A stretch of DNA of 64,000 nucleotides from Sisyra terminalis (GCA_958496175.1 OY292275.1:44035701-44099700); one strand, 5' to 3'. Shown: positions 1 through 11,537, counted from the stretch's first letter. The notes: generated by a model from the letters alone, not told the origin. A program made the numbers and translations.

Positions 1-1522
1 ACCAATTATTTCTTCTTTTTTTCTTTTTAGAATTTATTTTATGATTTATAATGAGTCAAAAGCAGTTGACAGCCTAGCGACTAATCTCGGACCTACTTAA
101 TCCAAATTTGGTTAACTAACTTAATAGTTGGTCAAAATTTTACCTATAAATTATAATTTGTGAACATTAGTCTATGTTTTTTGTAAAAAAACATTTGTAT
201 CATTTTGGGAAAACACTTTGAAAGTGTAATTATTTCCTTATCTGCTAGAAAATAATCAGATACGTAAAATAAATTAAAATGAGTTCCGTATGAGCGAAGT
301 TGTGAGTAACAACTAGCGACCAGATAAGTGCATAAAACTGTTAATGTTTCTGAAAAACATATCGACAATTTGCATCCACATATCGTATTATGAATTTATG
401 ATTTAAATGGCAGAAAATTTAAACGAACGGAAGCGAAAGATTGAGCTAATAAAAAGTAAATATTTGCGGAATTTTTAAAATAATTTCTAGGTCATGACGA
501 CGACCGGCGTCAAATTGGTCTCTTGTTAAATAAGATGATGCCATGTGCAGTTATATTCTATTTGATACACATATGTAGGCACTCATTTAACTATCTTTCA
601 AGTCGTTTACGTTTATTATATGCACGAACTGAAATTAACGGGTTTTTGCTTCATCTAGCATTCTAGCAAGTTGAGAAATTCCTTTTCCAAACTATTTGGC
701 TTTTGAATTCCAAAGAAAACAACATAAAGTAAACACACATAAATAATGCAATAAATTATTCCAGCCTCCCTCCAATTCTTGTCCCAAATTGTAAAGTGAA
801 CAGCGATCAATGCTTATACGCCTCCAATATGTTCACGATTTGCCTATTGAATCATTGAAAATTTAAATATCAAAGGAAAATATTAATTATTTGTATTATT
901 TCCTTTTCTTTCCGTTTATAATGGAAATCATTTCGAAAGTGCCAACGTTTTGTTCTCTTTTATGTTTGATAATTGCGTTAATTTTTAATTACCTTTATTG
1001 GCTGACGACTTGCAAAATGGAATAAAAATTAATTTTATTTTCTAATAACCTATTTGCCAATTAAATAAAACGATGATTCGAGATTCCTTTTGTTTTAAGT
1101 AGCAGCGTTGAGAAATCTACTGACAAGTATATAATTTTTTTCCAATTTAAAGTCGTTAAATTGCCTCTTCCGTTCTTTTATATTAAGGTAGGCATTCATA
1201 AAGGTACATGGTATACCTTACACAATGTTTTAATATTGACATAACTATAAATGTTTACACAATACACAATATGTACTTGAGTAATTTACCAAATGGTTAG
1301 CTACTGAATTTTAAATATTTTTATAATTAGATGCTAGGCTGTATCAAATTTCAAAATAACCGCGAATTAAAATTATAGTGAAAACTTTCTACGGGAAGCT
1401 TTTTTTGAATGCACAAAAACCGCAAATTGGTTTCTTCTTCACAGTAAAATAAAACAGTTGAGGTGGATGAGGAAGAAAGTGTTAAAGAGGTAAATTGAGA
1501 CATGATTTTCTTTTCGTTTTAG
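1..1522. other. Intron or upstream DNA of the furrowed-like gene, no gene seen
   Basis: AT-rich sequence left of the first recognisable coding exon. The exon at 1523 opens with a splice acceptor and starts two bases into a codon, so upstream coding exons (including the signal peptide) must exist. I could not find one here, so this stretch is most likely intron. The only open frames are short and low in complexity. Confidence 0.5.
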
Positions 1523-4396
1523 GAAACAACAAACCGGCCACGATTGTCGTTCGTGTGGGAAATAATCGTCCCGATTTGGGAACAAATCCAATTTGCAACC
1601 GGTTCACGGGCCCCATTGAGGAAGGAAAGCCCCTGTTTCTGCCGTGTAATCCTCCGATGCCGGGAGCGTTCGTGAGCGTTCACCTGGAGGTGCCTTCGCC
1701 CATGCAACTGTCCATTTGCGAAACATTCGTCTACACCGACCAGGTACTCTCTCATTATTCTGACCTCATTGTTAAACAGAATGGAAAATAATATTTTTTG
1801 ATTTTTCAAATTAATATTTTGCGCGTTTCCTTTAAACAAAAAAAAAATAGGCGCTGCCGATTGAGCGATGTCCTCAATTCAGAGACCAACCACCGGGAAG
1901 TATGGCCACTTATAACGGCAAGTGTTATATCTTCTACAATCGGCAACCTTTGAAGTTCAGAGACGCACTTACGTTTTGTCGTACCCGAGGAGGATCACTG
2001 GTCGATGAAAGCAATCCCGCCTTGCAAGGCTTTATTAGCTGGGAATTATGGAGACGGCATCGGTAAAGAAAATTCTATTTTTAATTATTTCAAATAGCTT
2101 TGGTTACCATATATGGGTGATTTTCACCAAATCCGAAATTAGGTAGAAAAAAAAATTTAAAAAAATATTTTTAAAAAATTGTTTTTTTTCTTGTCGATTT
2201 TGTAGTACTTGGTTAACTAGATTATACCAATATAGTGATCCCCAGAATAAACTTATTTAAGACGAATTATAAGGATGATTCATAATTTTGAAAGTGAAGA
2301 AACGGTTTTTATAGCCCATATCGTTGTTGAATAGTGTCTGTTATTGTTTGATAAAGAGCAAAAAATTTGGACCCTAAAACAGGCCATTCACGTTCCAACT
2401 TGCAGTCCAACTATTCGGGCTACTAGTGGGATCGCCTAAATTAGTCCGACTAAACATCCAACTTCCAACAACACCATTCATAGTCCGACTTTAGATCCAA
2501 CTTCGAAAGCTGGACCACAAGTTGGACTGCAAGTCAGAGCGTGATTGGCCTGCTTAGCAGTATTATTGTTAACGTAAATATAATACTCTTCTTTAAAGTG
2601 TTATTTGTTGTCTTGCCCCGTCAAAATGAACTACTTTTATCTTTGCATTGTACTTACAGCAATAATTTTCACTAAAATCAATATGAATGATGTCCTAATC
2701 TTTAAACAGAAAAAAACGGTGAATTTAAGAATTAAAGAAGCAAAAGCATAGAAACAAGTTCGACTACTTTAAAAGCCATTGCCTCATATATTGGCATTCC
2801 CTCGCTTCAATTTGAAATGAGGGAATGACGAAATGAAATGTAACAAAAAAAATCTTGGTACATAAACTTTTGGTACATCTGAGTTTTTGTGTAAGTTTAT
2901 TGCCCCTGATAACCTACTTTACTGAGCAACTATTATCAAGATATAGTAAATACCCTTATTTTTCTTCAATGTGAGGAAATGACGACTGAAAATGTAATCT
3001 TGAAAAAATCTTTTAATTTTTATTTCGAGATAGATACTCTAACACATGTAAGATTAAGAACTTAAATATGTGAAATAATTGATAATATTGTCAACAATCA
3101 AAAATCGATGAAAACCTTCATGAATGATCACAGATGCGTTCATATATCGACTGTTAGTAACGGTGTGAGGCAATGGTTTTCTTTTCTGGGACACATATAA
3201 AAAATATATTTGGAAACGTATTCTTTACTCTTTATTCAAAACCTAAAAGATTTTTGAAAATCTATTGCATTTTTAATCGATTAGTCACTATTCGTAAATA
3301 TTTTTTTTGAAATTTTTTTGAATTATAAGTTCAAACTGTGCTAATCTTAAGTTTGGGACATAGAGAGGGAATGATTTTCAGGGTACTATTTATTAATCTA
3401 ATATATAAAATTCTCGTGTCACGGGGTGCGTTGCTAAACTCCTCCGAAACGGCTCGACCGATTTTCATAAAATTTTCTATGTATATTCGGTAGGCATGAG
3501 AATCGGACAACATCTATTTTTCATCCCCCTAAATGGTAAGGGTGGTCCACCCTTAAATTTTTTTTTTTATTTTTTGGATAAAATTTTTTGTTTTTATTTT
3601 TTTATGATACATCATACAAAAATACATACAACCCTAAATTTTCACCCCTCTATGATCAACCCTTATTTTTTTATTAATTAAAAACTTTAATTTTTTTGGC
3701 TAGATTTTTATTTTGTCATGACTAAGAATAACAAAAAATCATATTACTCTTAATTTTCACCCTTCTACGATCAACCCCTATTTTAACGGAATATTAACGA
3801 AAAAAGTAAAAGTAGTAGTAAAAAATAATTTTTTTTATTAAAGCTTAAAGTAAATACGTTTTAAAAACCGTGCATACATAAAATCGTGTAATTATATATC
3901 TCCTCTGCCAGATAAAATTTTAATATTCGGTGTGTTCCTTATAAGAAGTAGGCATGTGAAAATATTTTTTTTTTAAAAAACCTGCCCTAAAAGAGTGAAT
4001 TGGGGTGATTAAGTTTCTTTGAGAAAATGTAAAGTTAATCAACAATCGAAATTTTGAATTTAATAAGTGTAATTTACAAATAAATGAATAATTAACAATA
4101 AGTGTCTGTTTTTGTTATATAATTTTAACTACAGCATTTTAAATAACGTCATTTCACTTAATTAGTATGAGAGTTTAGGTAGTAGGTACTTATATCAAAT
4201 ACCATAGAGGCGGTTTTTAATTTTTGTTTGTTTTTCAACAATCAAACTTTTTAAAATCTAATTTTTATGAACCAATAATTGTGAACTGGAGCAATTATAT
4301 ATTCTGCTAAAAAGCATTATGGAAGCAATTTTTTGTCATATAACAACAATTGGTTTTCAAATAGTTCTAAATACCGAAGAAGAGTTAGCATAGAAA

Positions 4397-4454
<58 letters not shown>

Positions 4455-7400
4455 TTATTGATGATAATGAAATATGACAAAAAATTGATTCCATAATGCT
4501 TTTCTGCAGAATATATAATTTCTCCAGGTTGCAATCATTAGTTCATAAAAATTAGATTTTAAAAAGTTTGATTGTTGATTGGTTCATAAAAAAAAGATTA
4601 TAAAAAGTTTCTTTGTTAAGAAACAAATAAAAATTAAAAACCGCCTCTATGGTATTTGGTATAAGTTCCCCTACTACATAAACTTACATAATAATTAAGT
4701 GAAATGGCGTTATTTAAATTTCTGTTATCAAAATGATATAACTACAATGCCCATTGTGTAAGCATAGGGAAACCGCCCTCACTCTAATTTTCCCCACCGC
4801 ACTTCTAAACAACCATAACTACAGCTGTGAATATACTGGGTTATGTTGAGCTGGTGGAAAAGTGAAATTGCCACAATTGGTCCCATCACCAGATCCGTTA
4901 CGCTCATTAGATTATAGGCTAGGAAATGATTCTTAAAATTTCTGGACCAAAACTCAAAAATATAACAGTTGATTACAAACAACGTCGTTTGGGGCAACGC
5001 ATATTGTGCTGGATAAATTCATGTCCCCCTTCAAGGTATAATTCCATAATAATTTTTGGATAACATTTAAATTAATTTTTATTTTTCAAATAATTTAAGA
5101 AAATCTTAAACAAATGCAGGCAAGAACAAATTTATCACTTACTGGAAGCGCTGTTACCACTACTAGACCACTACTAGATCATCAAATCTTACAAATGTAT
5201 TTTATGAGCAATACAGATACAGAAATTGACAGGCGTTGTATTCATAATCCGCAAACATAAACAATAAAACGAATCATTGTCCAAAAATTACGGAGGTATC
5301 TGAAAATGCAGAAAATTGTAGTCGATTAAAGTCACACGACACGTCGTTCGGAAAACTGAGATATGTGGAATCAAAATGTCTTCTGCTTTGTATTTTCAAT
5401 TCAATTTGTAACTTCGATAAGGTTGCTCATTAATTTTTTCACCGCAAGTCGGGTGTTATGACCAAAACGTGGTTGATCTATATATTCCACAACATAAGGA
5501 TTACTGATCCAATTTTTAATTGGATTATGAGGCGGTAACCCGGAAAATTTCAGCGAATTTAAAATTCTATCCATAATTGAAAACATCATCTTTATTAGTA
5601 ACACAATCAACCGAATTGCAGGTCTCTAATTCGCCAGTTTTCCTATTTTGAATCTGAACTATCTATTTCATTAATATCATTTTCGTTGACAACGTTTTTT
5701 GGGGTCAATATAACACGTTCTCTCAACCAAACATGATTTTTGTAATTTGTAACCAAGTTTGGGAACACCCTCTCGATGAGTTCGGTCTTTGATTTAGTAA
5801 AGTGAAAAAAATGGCAAAGAATGTAATGTATGCAGGTAATGTGTCAACAGAAATTTTGCCATTACTAACATCGATCAATTGTTCGGAAAACACTTTTCTA
5901 AATTAGTTATTCTGCAATTCGAATTACATTTTCGAGTTTAATTTGATTGTTTTTAAATATTTCCATACAGTGGACGACTTCAGACATTAAGGATCGACTG
6001 TTGTCGATAAAATAAATGCTTGCTTTAAATTATCAAATATCTGGTACCATATAAATAAACTTCAGATGGAAGAAAACAAGAAAATTGTATTGCTGAACGA
6101 TCCTTCTGCTGATGATTTCTCCAAGAAATTAATAAATGGCCGTGTTCATTGTTTGAATTTTTATTCTAATTAAGTTTACTAAAACATTATTCAGTGGTTT
6201 TGTGAAAAAGCTAGCAATTATGTAAAAAAAATTGAATGAGACGAAATCCCAAAAATTCAAAGGAAATGAAATCAATACACTCAATTCGTTGACAAGAACA
6301 TGGTTATTACCGATATTCAACATTTGCTTGGGAAATTTTTGAGCAGATTGATCATTCCACAACGCATGCCTTATGTCTCCAACTGAAATTTCTTTACATT
6401 GTGCCACAGATTTTATGATTTTAAGCAAGTATTTATTTTATTGGTAGAATTCCATCTTGGAATACTTGGCACTGTTTGGGGGAAATCACCAACAATAAAA
6501 TCATTGCGCTTTCAAAACATATTGAGTCAATGCGAAGATAGATCTTTCAATAACTATCGTTATATGCCTTTAAGAAAGAGTTACAGACAGTATGAAATTG
6601 ATAGCATTGACATCAAAGTGTGGGTCACGTGAACTGCCAACTACGAAAAATTCCAAGCCTAATTATTTAAAAACTGATTTTATTCATATTTTTCCGTGTA
6701 TTATTAAGATATGTTAATAGTTAATAATAGTTACTCTGCTATTTGGAGCGATGGTGAATTGAACTAATCATTAATCATCAAAATCAGTCCAGTAATTTTT
6801 TAGTTAAAAAATGATCTAAATAACCTGACTTTATTTAGTATATTTAAGATATTTGATTTGACAAATCGTATGTCAATGTAATAGCAACGTACTTCAATGA
6901 GGAGAATCAATCTGAGGGCAATGCATGCACCAAAATTCATAGCTTCAATAAATTAAATGAATTGTTGACATGCCATTGAATTAACTTATTTTTGTTTTTT
7001 ATTAATAATTTTTACTCCCATTGTATAATATAATATTATTATATAATATTGTTCTAATTAAATATTGAACTTCATAATTGTATTCGTATTAGTTTGTTAT
7101 TAAAATTATAAATTAAGAGTAGCTAAAATATTCGTTCATAAAAAACACTACGTTCAATTCCTGTTAGGCACTACGAAGTTTGCCGGGTCAGCTAGTTATT
7201 CTATAAAGATACTCATATAGTTCAAAAAGTATAACCAACACCATTAGTCCAAGTAGTGTTCTTTTCAAGGAAAAAAATTACTATCATAGGTCACTTAAAT
7301 GTTTGTAAAAACTGAAATTTTTCATCATTATTTATTCATTATTTCAATTAACAGAAGCGACACTAACAGCCAATATTGGATGGGAGCCGTTCGAGATCCC

Positions 7401-10400
7401 AAAGAACGAAATAATTGGAAATGGTTAAACGGGGATGATGTAACCGTTTCTTTTTGGAATCTTCCTGGCGGTAACGAGGACTGTGCTCGTTTCGATGGTT
7501 CCAAAGGCTGGTTATGGTCTGACACCAACTGCAATTTGAATCTAAATTATATCTGCCAACATAGTAAGTTTCCATCATACCATCACTAAAAATTTCTAAA
7601 CCAAACTTTGAATTTTAGAACCAAAAACATGCGGTCGGCCCGAACAACCTCCAAACTCAACAATGATTGCTCAAAACTTCAACGTTGGTGCAACAATCGA
7701 ATATTCGTGTGACGAAGGACATTTACTTGTTGGTCCTTCGAAACGTACTTGTTTAGATACTGGTTTTTACAATGAATTTCCTCCCGTTTGCAAACACATC
7801 CAATGTGGTTATCCAGCTGATGTGGCTAACGGCAATTACAATTTAATCAATGGAACCTTTGGATATTTAAGTCATGTGATTTATGAATGTGATGAAGGAT
7901 ATGAAATGATCGGTCGTGCTGAATTGGTTTGTGATATTGACGAACGTTGGAATGGACCTCCACCCAAATGTGAACGTAAATAATTTCATTCTTTAAAGAT
8001 CTTTTGAACTTAGATTTATAAGTTTTCTTTTGTAGCAATTATTTGTGAACCTCCGTCGGTTGTGCAAAACGGTAGATTTGCTACCAGTAATAACGAAACC
8101 GTTTTTGGAACTATTGTTGAGTATTTCTGTGCGCGAGGATTTAAATTGATTGGTCCCAAACAAATTATTTGCCAGAAAAATGGGCAGTATGATAATTTGC
8201 CACCAGTTTGTGAAGGTAAGTTGTGGATGAAATTGTAATTTTGAATTTTTTTATAATTTATTTTGTAGAGGAAACATTAGCTGTTACGATTCCAGTGACC
8301 ACAGGAAGTAGTCGCCGTCCATCATCGCCGAGTGGAACGACTAGACATAAGGTGAAACCGACCAGGCCATCAGTAACGACGTTACCACCTCAAAAACCAA
8401 TTCCTCCACCAGCTGATGAAGCATCTGCTGAATCTCAACCAGGACAAGTGCGTGAAGACAAACATCCACACCGTCGACGTCCAACTATTATTTCCAGTAC
8501 TTCTGATTTGCCACATATCCACGTGGCAACTCATCCCCAAGAAAATGAAATTTCCAATTCTATCAATGGACGTCAAGATGAGACTGCCAACGTGAATGTG
8601 CCACTATCAGTGGACGGCGCGGAGCGCCGCGAACCTTTCGGTGCCCGTCTCAATCTAGGAGCCATAATCGCTTTGGGAGCTTTCGGCGGATTTGTCTTTC
8701 TTGCCGCTATCATAACAACAGTTGTCATCCTCGTCCGAAGGTAAATTTGCTTTTCCATTTTGAAAATAATTGTTGAAAATATCGTTGTTGTTGCTGCATT
8801 TGTTGTTGTTGTGTGCAAACAGTGGTTTTGGGGGGCAGTCGCGTCGAAAGCACAGATTACCCACCGGGGCAATGCCGTCCCGATGGTATACACTCCTGGC
8901 TCTGCCTTTTCCCGACCAGCAAATCGGCCGACGCGAGTTTTCGCGCAACTATCGCTCGCATCAACGAGCCGGATATTTCTCCAACCCCATCTAGAACTAG
9001 TCGAAAGTCTGATAGCAAACAATTCATAAAACTATAAGTAACTTAATGTCCCAGTAAAGCAAAAAAATATACGTAATCCAATCGGGCATAATAAATACAA
9101 AAACACTACGCTTATTTAAAATTATTAAGGTACTGTAAATCGATAATTCAATTTATTTCATTTTGGGCTGCCGTTTTTAAATGCACCGCTTTGAATTGAT
9201 AAATTTATAAGTTATATGTATATACACACGGGATTGAAAAAGATATATAAGCAGAACAAGCAAACATTACGAAAAACAAAGTTGCGCTTTTGATGAAAGG
9301 AAATAACTCACATGGCACTGGTTTATTAATGGTTTCGGAAAGTGCAGGGCCAGAACAAACATTTTCACAAAAATTGCACAAAACAAATAAGTTTCAATCT
9401 TCAGGTCGACAACAAAAATAGCTCGGATTAAAAAACTTCCACCCTTTTAAAGTGATGAAAAAAAGGAAGAAATATGAACCATAAAATAGCTCGCAAGGCG
9501 AGCGGTGGAAGCTATTTCTCAGGAGAACTGTGAAATTTCTATAATTTCACCTAAAATACTTTTACTACAGCTGCTAAATATGTTTACATATACCGCAAAC
9601 ATTACCCGAAATACTTTGGCAGTAATTTTTACTAAAATTTCTTGATACTAGAAGAAATTTTACATATACTTTCTAATAGTACAAGTAGTTTTTTATGTTT
9701 TACAAACATATTAAATGCTAATGCAGTTATCATATAGATAAAAATCTTACGAATTGTTTATCATTTCATACTATACTAAGATAATTCAGCCAAAAATTCT
9801 GTCTAAAGAAAATTGGGAATGTTTGGATCATACGTTCTCTATAGTATATGCTTATGATTTTTATTTTGGCAGTTACAGTAAAAAGTACGTTTATAAGAAT
9901 TCGCAGGAATTTCAAATTGCATTACTAAAAATTAGCTTCCACCATTGCCTTTATGAGTTATGATACAAACTTTTCTTTATTAACCTTCCACATGTTATGA
10001 TGGTGGTAGTGGCAAAATGAATTTTAGTGTTTTTTCTCGTCGGTCCAAGGACAGTTTTAAAGATCTTCTACCTTGGACAAATGGATGGTTATGCTTGTGC
10101 CCAGTCAATAAGAATGTTTAATGTTTACAAACCTTCATTCAATATGTTTCGATTTTTAGAATTCAGTCTTTCACGGTCGGTCTTATTCAAAATACAACTC
10201 TTTGAAGAAAAGGTAGTGGCTTTCGTATCCAAAGCCGGATTAATTTTGGAGCAATTACGCCCTGAGGATGCGACTCGAAGAGGTCGCGAAACGTTGGCAT
10301 CATAGTCAATATCTTAACACGGCTTTGGATCCGAAAGTCCTTTCTTCAAACCTTTTCTGCAAAAAGTTGTATTTTGAATATATATATCGATAATTTTAAT

Positions 10401-11537
10401 TGAAAACTGTTTGAAACTTATGGAAAATGGTTCATTTTCTAATTAATAACCTTTTTATCAAATTAAATTTTTCCCGCTGATTGAACAGTTATGCTGTTTA
10501 GACAGTATGTAAAATATATTGTGGTCATATTTACGTAATATAATTGACCAAAACAAACTATAAAAGTAAATTTGAACAAAAGTTCAAAAAATTGAATTAC
10601 TGACGTATTGCCCAGATACGCATTTCGATTGCCTAATTGAATCATCACATAACAGTTACGGAGCAATCCAATACTACTTGATGACCACTGAGGAAGAATG
10701 TTTGGCAATCGAAATACGTATCTGGGCAATACGTCAGTAATTCATTTGCTTAAACTTTTGTTCAAATTTGTCTTTTTAGTTTGCTTTGGTTAATTATATT
10801 ACATAAATAGGACCACAATATATTTTACATATTGTATAAACAGTAATTATTGTACAATTTAAAGAAACACTCAAGTTATAAATCTTTTTTATACGAATTG
10901 TAAGCAATTTCATTTGTACTACTTGTTGTCGATTTTGACTCGAGCTTAAAAATTGGTGCATGTTGCAATAGTTACACTGTAATAGATGCTAATTGAATGA
11001 CTAGTAATTTAAGTTAACTATGATTATATGATGTGAGATACTAATTCCTAAGGGAGTATTAATGTACAAATATATCTTGTTTGAAGGAACCAAAGTGCCA
11101 AACATTATCGCCATCGGGCTTCGCCCGATTGCAATACGGTCGCCTCGTTTGATTCATCCAGTTCAGAATCGCGCAACGGTTTGAACCGCTACTACCGCCA
11201 AGCTTGGGAAAATTTACATGAGTCGGCTGGAAGCAAATCAGGCTTGAAAGCAGCAATGAGTGCTGGACCGAATCATTCTCCATTGCGGCGCAAAGACACC
11301 CTCGACGAACCACATTTTAGCCGGGAACGGCATCGCGAGGGTTCTGCAGAAATTACCATCAATGATATCGCACCACCGCCATCGCATCACCACGCCAATG
11401 ACCGCAGTGCGGCCGGCGAAAAAAAGCGACACCATCACCACCATCATCATCACGAGGCTCGTCCTGGAAAAGATTGGGGAGCAGCCGCACCACGGAATTC
11501 CCCACACCATCGAGGGAATCATACTAGGAAATATTGA
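1523..11537 (+). CDS. fw: furrowed-like selectin-type receptor (fucolectin-like, C-type lectin, 3 sushi, TM), 5' partial
   Basis: Assembled from exons 1523-1743, 1851-2062, 7355-7563, 7619-7975, 8036-8215, 8269-8740 and 11087 (or 11096)-11537, all with GT-AG borders and matching phases. In order they encode a fucolectin/F5-8-like end (GNNRPDLGTNPICN to ICETFVYTDQ), a C-type lectin domain split by the Helitron-bearing intron, and three sushi domains, each with four cysteines (CGRPEQPP..., CGYPADVANG..., CEPPSVVQNG...). A Ser/Thr/Pro-rich stalk follows, then one membrane span (8656-8733, LGAIIALGAFGGFVFLAAII) with RR on its inner side. The last exon encodes a tail with SFDSSSSESRNGLNRYYRQA, a run of eight histidines and a stop at 11535-11537. 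This domain order is that of Drosophila Furrowed, a type I surface adhesion protein. The signal peptide and first exons lie outside the window. The lectin domain lacks the EPN/QPD calcium-sugar motif (it has WNLPGGNEDC). The gene assignment is firm; the exact join to the last exon is inferred from phase. Confidence 0.88.
2380..2553. mobile_element. MITE family A, copy 1 (~174 bp)
   Basis: It starts CAGGCCATTCACGTTCCAAC and ends GATTGGCCTGC, with inverted ends (GCAGGCCA type). It matches the copy at 26605-26775 along its whole length, including shared blocks such as CATCCAACTTCCAACAACAC. It has no coding capacity. I see no clear target-site duplication at this copy. It sits in the second visible intron of the furrowed-like gene. 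Confidence 0.8.
4114..4744. repeat. Large inverted repeat (foldback) inside the Helitron
   Basis: The arm at about 4114-4389 is repeated in reverse complement at about 4466-4744. For example CATAGAGGCGGTTTTTAATT at about 4203 pairs with its complement near 4640, and ATAACGTCATTTCACTTAATT pairs near 4700. The two arms are joined by an (AT)n tract. It has no coding capacity. It may be a foldback transposon nested in the Helitron or part of its structure. Confidence 0.75.
4401..4455. repeat. (AT)n microsatellite
   Basis: About 50 bp of near-perfect AT dinucleotide repeat at the centre of the inverted repeat. It would form the loop of the hairpin. Confidence 0.9.
5230..6620 (-). pseudogene. Helitron helicase remnant (Rep/Hel C-terminal part), frameshifted
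   Basis: Read on the minus strand from right to left, several frames give pieces of the Pif1-like helicase of insect Helitrons: VGDFPQTVPSIPRW (helicase motif III, usually GDFRQTLPVIP) near 6500; ALWNDQSAQKFPKQMLNIGN to LSVLISFPLNFWDFV at about 6370-6240; ILNSLKFSGLPPHN and NTRLAVKKLMSNLIEVTN at 5590-5405; then AEDILIPHIS near 5370. Pieces are in the right order but in different frames with stops, so the gene is dead. It runs opposite to the direction given by the element's ends, which is unusual. Confidence 0.72.
8823..8994 (+). CDS. fw: Possible alternative terminal (or cassette) exon of the furrowed-like gene
   Basis: An acceptor (CAAACAG) at 8822 continues the frame from the membrane-span exon (AG + T = Ser). 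It encodes GFGGQSRRKHRLPTGAMPSR, then more basic and aromatic sequence, ending SNPI and TAG at 8992-8994. The stretch is markedly GC-richer than the flanks, and an AATAAA follows at 9090-9095, so it could be a short-tail terminal exon. It also contains a donor (GATG|GTATAC) after 8885; the resulting 63-nt exon has the same phase at both ends and could be a cassette spliced to 11087/11096. Which applies, if either, needs transcripts. The basic cluster just inside the membrane fits a stop-transfer sequence. Confidence 0.5.
9090..9095 (+). terminator. Polyadenylation signal AATAAA
   Basis: AATAAA lies 96 nt after the stop codon of the putative short-tail exon of the furrowed-like gene. In AT-rich DNA this hexamer is common, so its weight comes only from its position. 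Confidence 0.35.
10259..10298 (+). ncRNA. Hammerhead ribozyme-like motif
   Basis: GCC (stem I, 10259-10261), CTGAGGA (conserved core CUGANGA, 10262-10268), one extra T, stem II GCGAC/GTCGC closed by an 8-nt loop (10270-10287), GAA (10288-10290), a minimal ACGT stem III, T as the cleavage-site base (10295) and GGC (stem I partner). The very short stem III is the type described for Penelope-like elements, which are thought to act as dimers. The extra base between the core and stem II departs from the consensus, so activity is uncertain. A wider inverted repeat (10220-10237 with 10320-10338) encloses it. Confidence 0.5.
10498..10850. repeat. Inverted-repeat element with a hammerhead-like core
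   Basis: The left arm (from about 10498, with TAAAATATATTGTGGTC, then ACTGACGTATTGCCCAGATA) is repeated in reverse complement on the right (GTATCTGGGCAATACGTCAG, then GACCACAATATATTTTA), closing near 10850. The centre holds ATACTACTTGATGACCACTG, a block also found at 20880 and 33465. Family resemblance is to the terminal repeats of Penelope-like retroelements, inferred from the ribozyme-like motif. It lies between the two possible terminal exons of the furrowed-like gene. Confidence 0.7.
10685..10725 (+). ncRNA. Hammerhead ribozyme-like motif
   Basis: CCA (stem I), CTGAGGA (10688-10694), one extra A, an imperfect stem II ending GGCAATC (10696-10710), GAA (10711-10713), ATAC/GTAT stem III (10714-10721), C as cleavage-site base and TGG pairing with CCA. 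Related but damaged copies lie at 20883-20935 and 33465-33515. Core bases are intact here, but stem II has a mismatch. Confidence 0.42.

Larger units (their letters stand above)
3397..7196 (+). mobile_element. Helitron, 3.8 kb, degenerate, inside a furrowed intron
   Basis: The left end is TCTAATATATAAAATTCTCG, followed by the ACTCCTCCGAAACGGCTCG block and CACCCCTCTA-type repeats that mark the 5' region of a widespread insect Helitron type. The right end is GAAGTTTGCCGGGTCAGCTAGT, i.e. the CTRRT terminus preceded by GC-rich sequence with a short GGCA/TGCC stem. The bases outside are A (3396) and T (7197), the A^T insertion Helitrons use, and there is no duplication. Inside are remnants of the Helitron helicase and a large inverted repeat. 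The element is decayed and lies between the two exons encoding the C-type lectin domain. Confidence 0.8.

Noticed and set aside
8573..9022. 149-residue minus-strand frame over the furrowed stalk and membrane-span exon
   Set aside because: Antisense to a well supported exon; no recognisable protein features.
11480..11515. GGAATTCCCC (kB-like) in the last furrowed exon
   Set aside because: It is in coding sequence and a single site; most likely imposed by the protein sequence.
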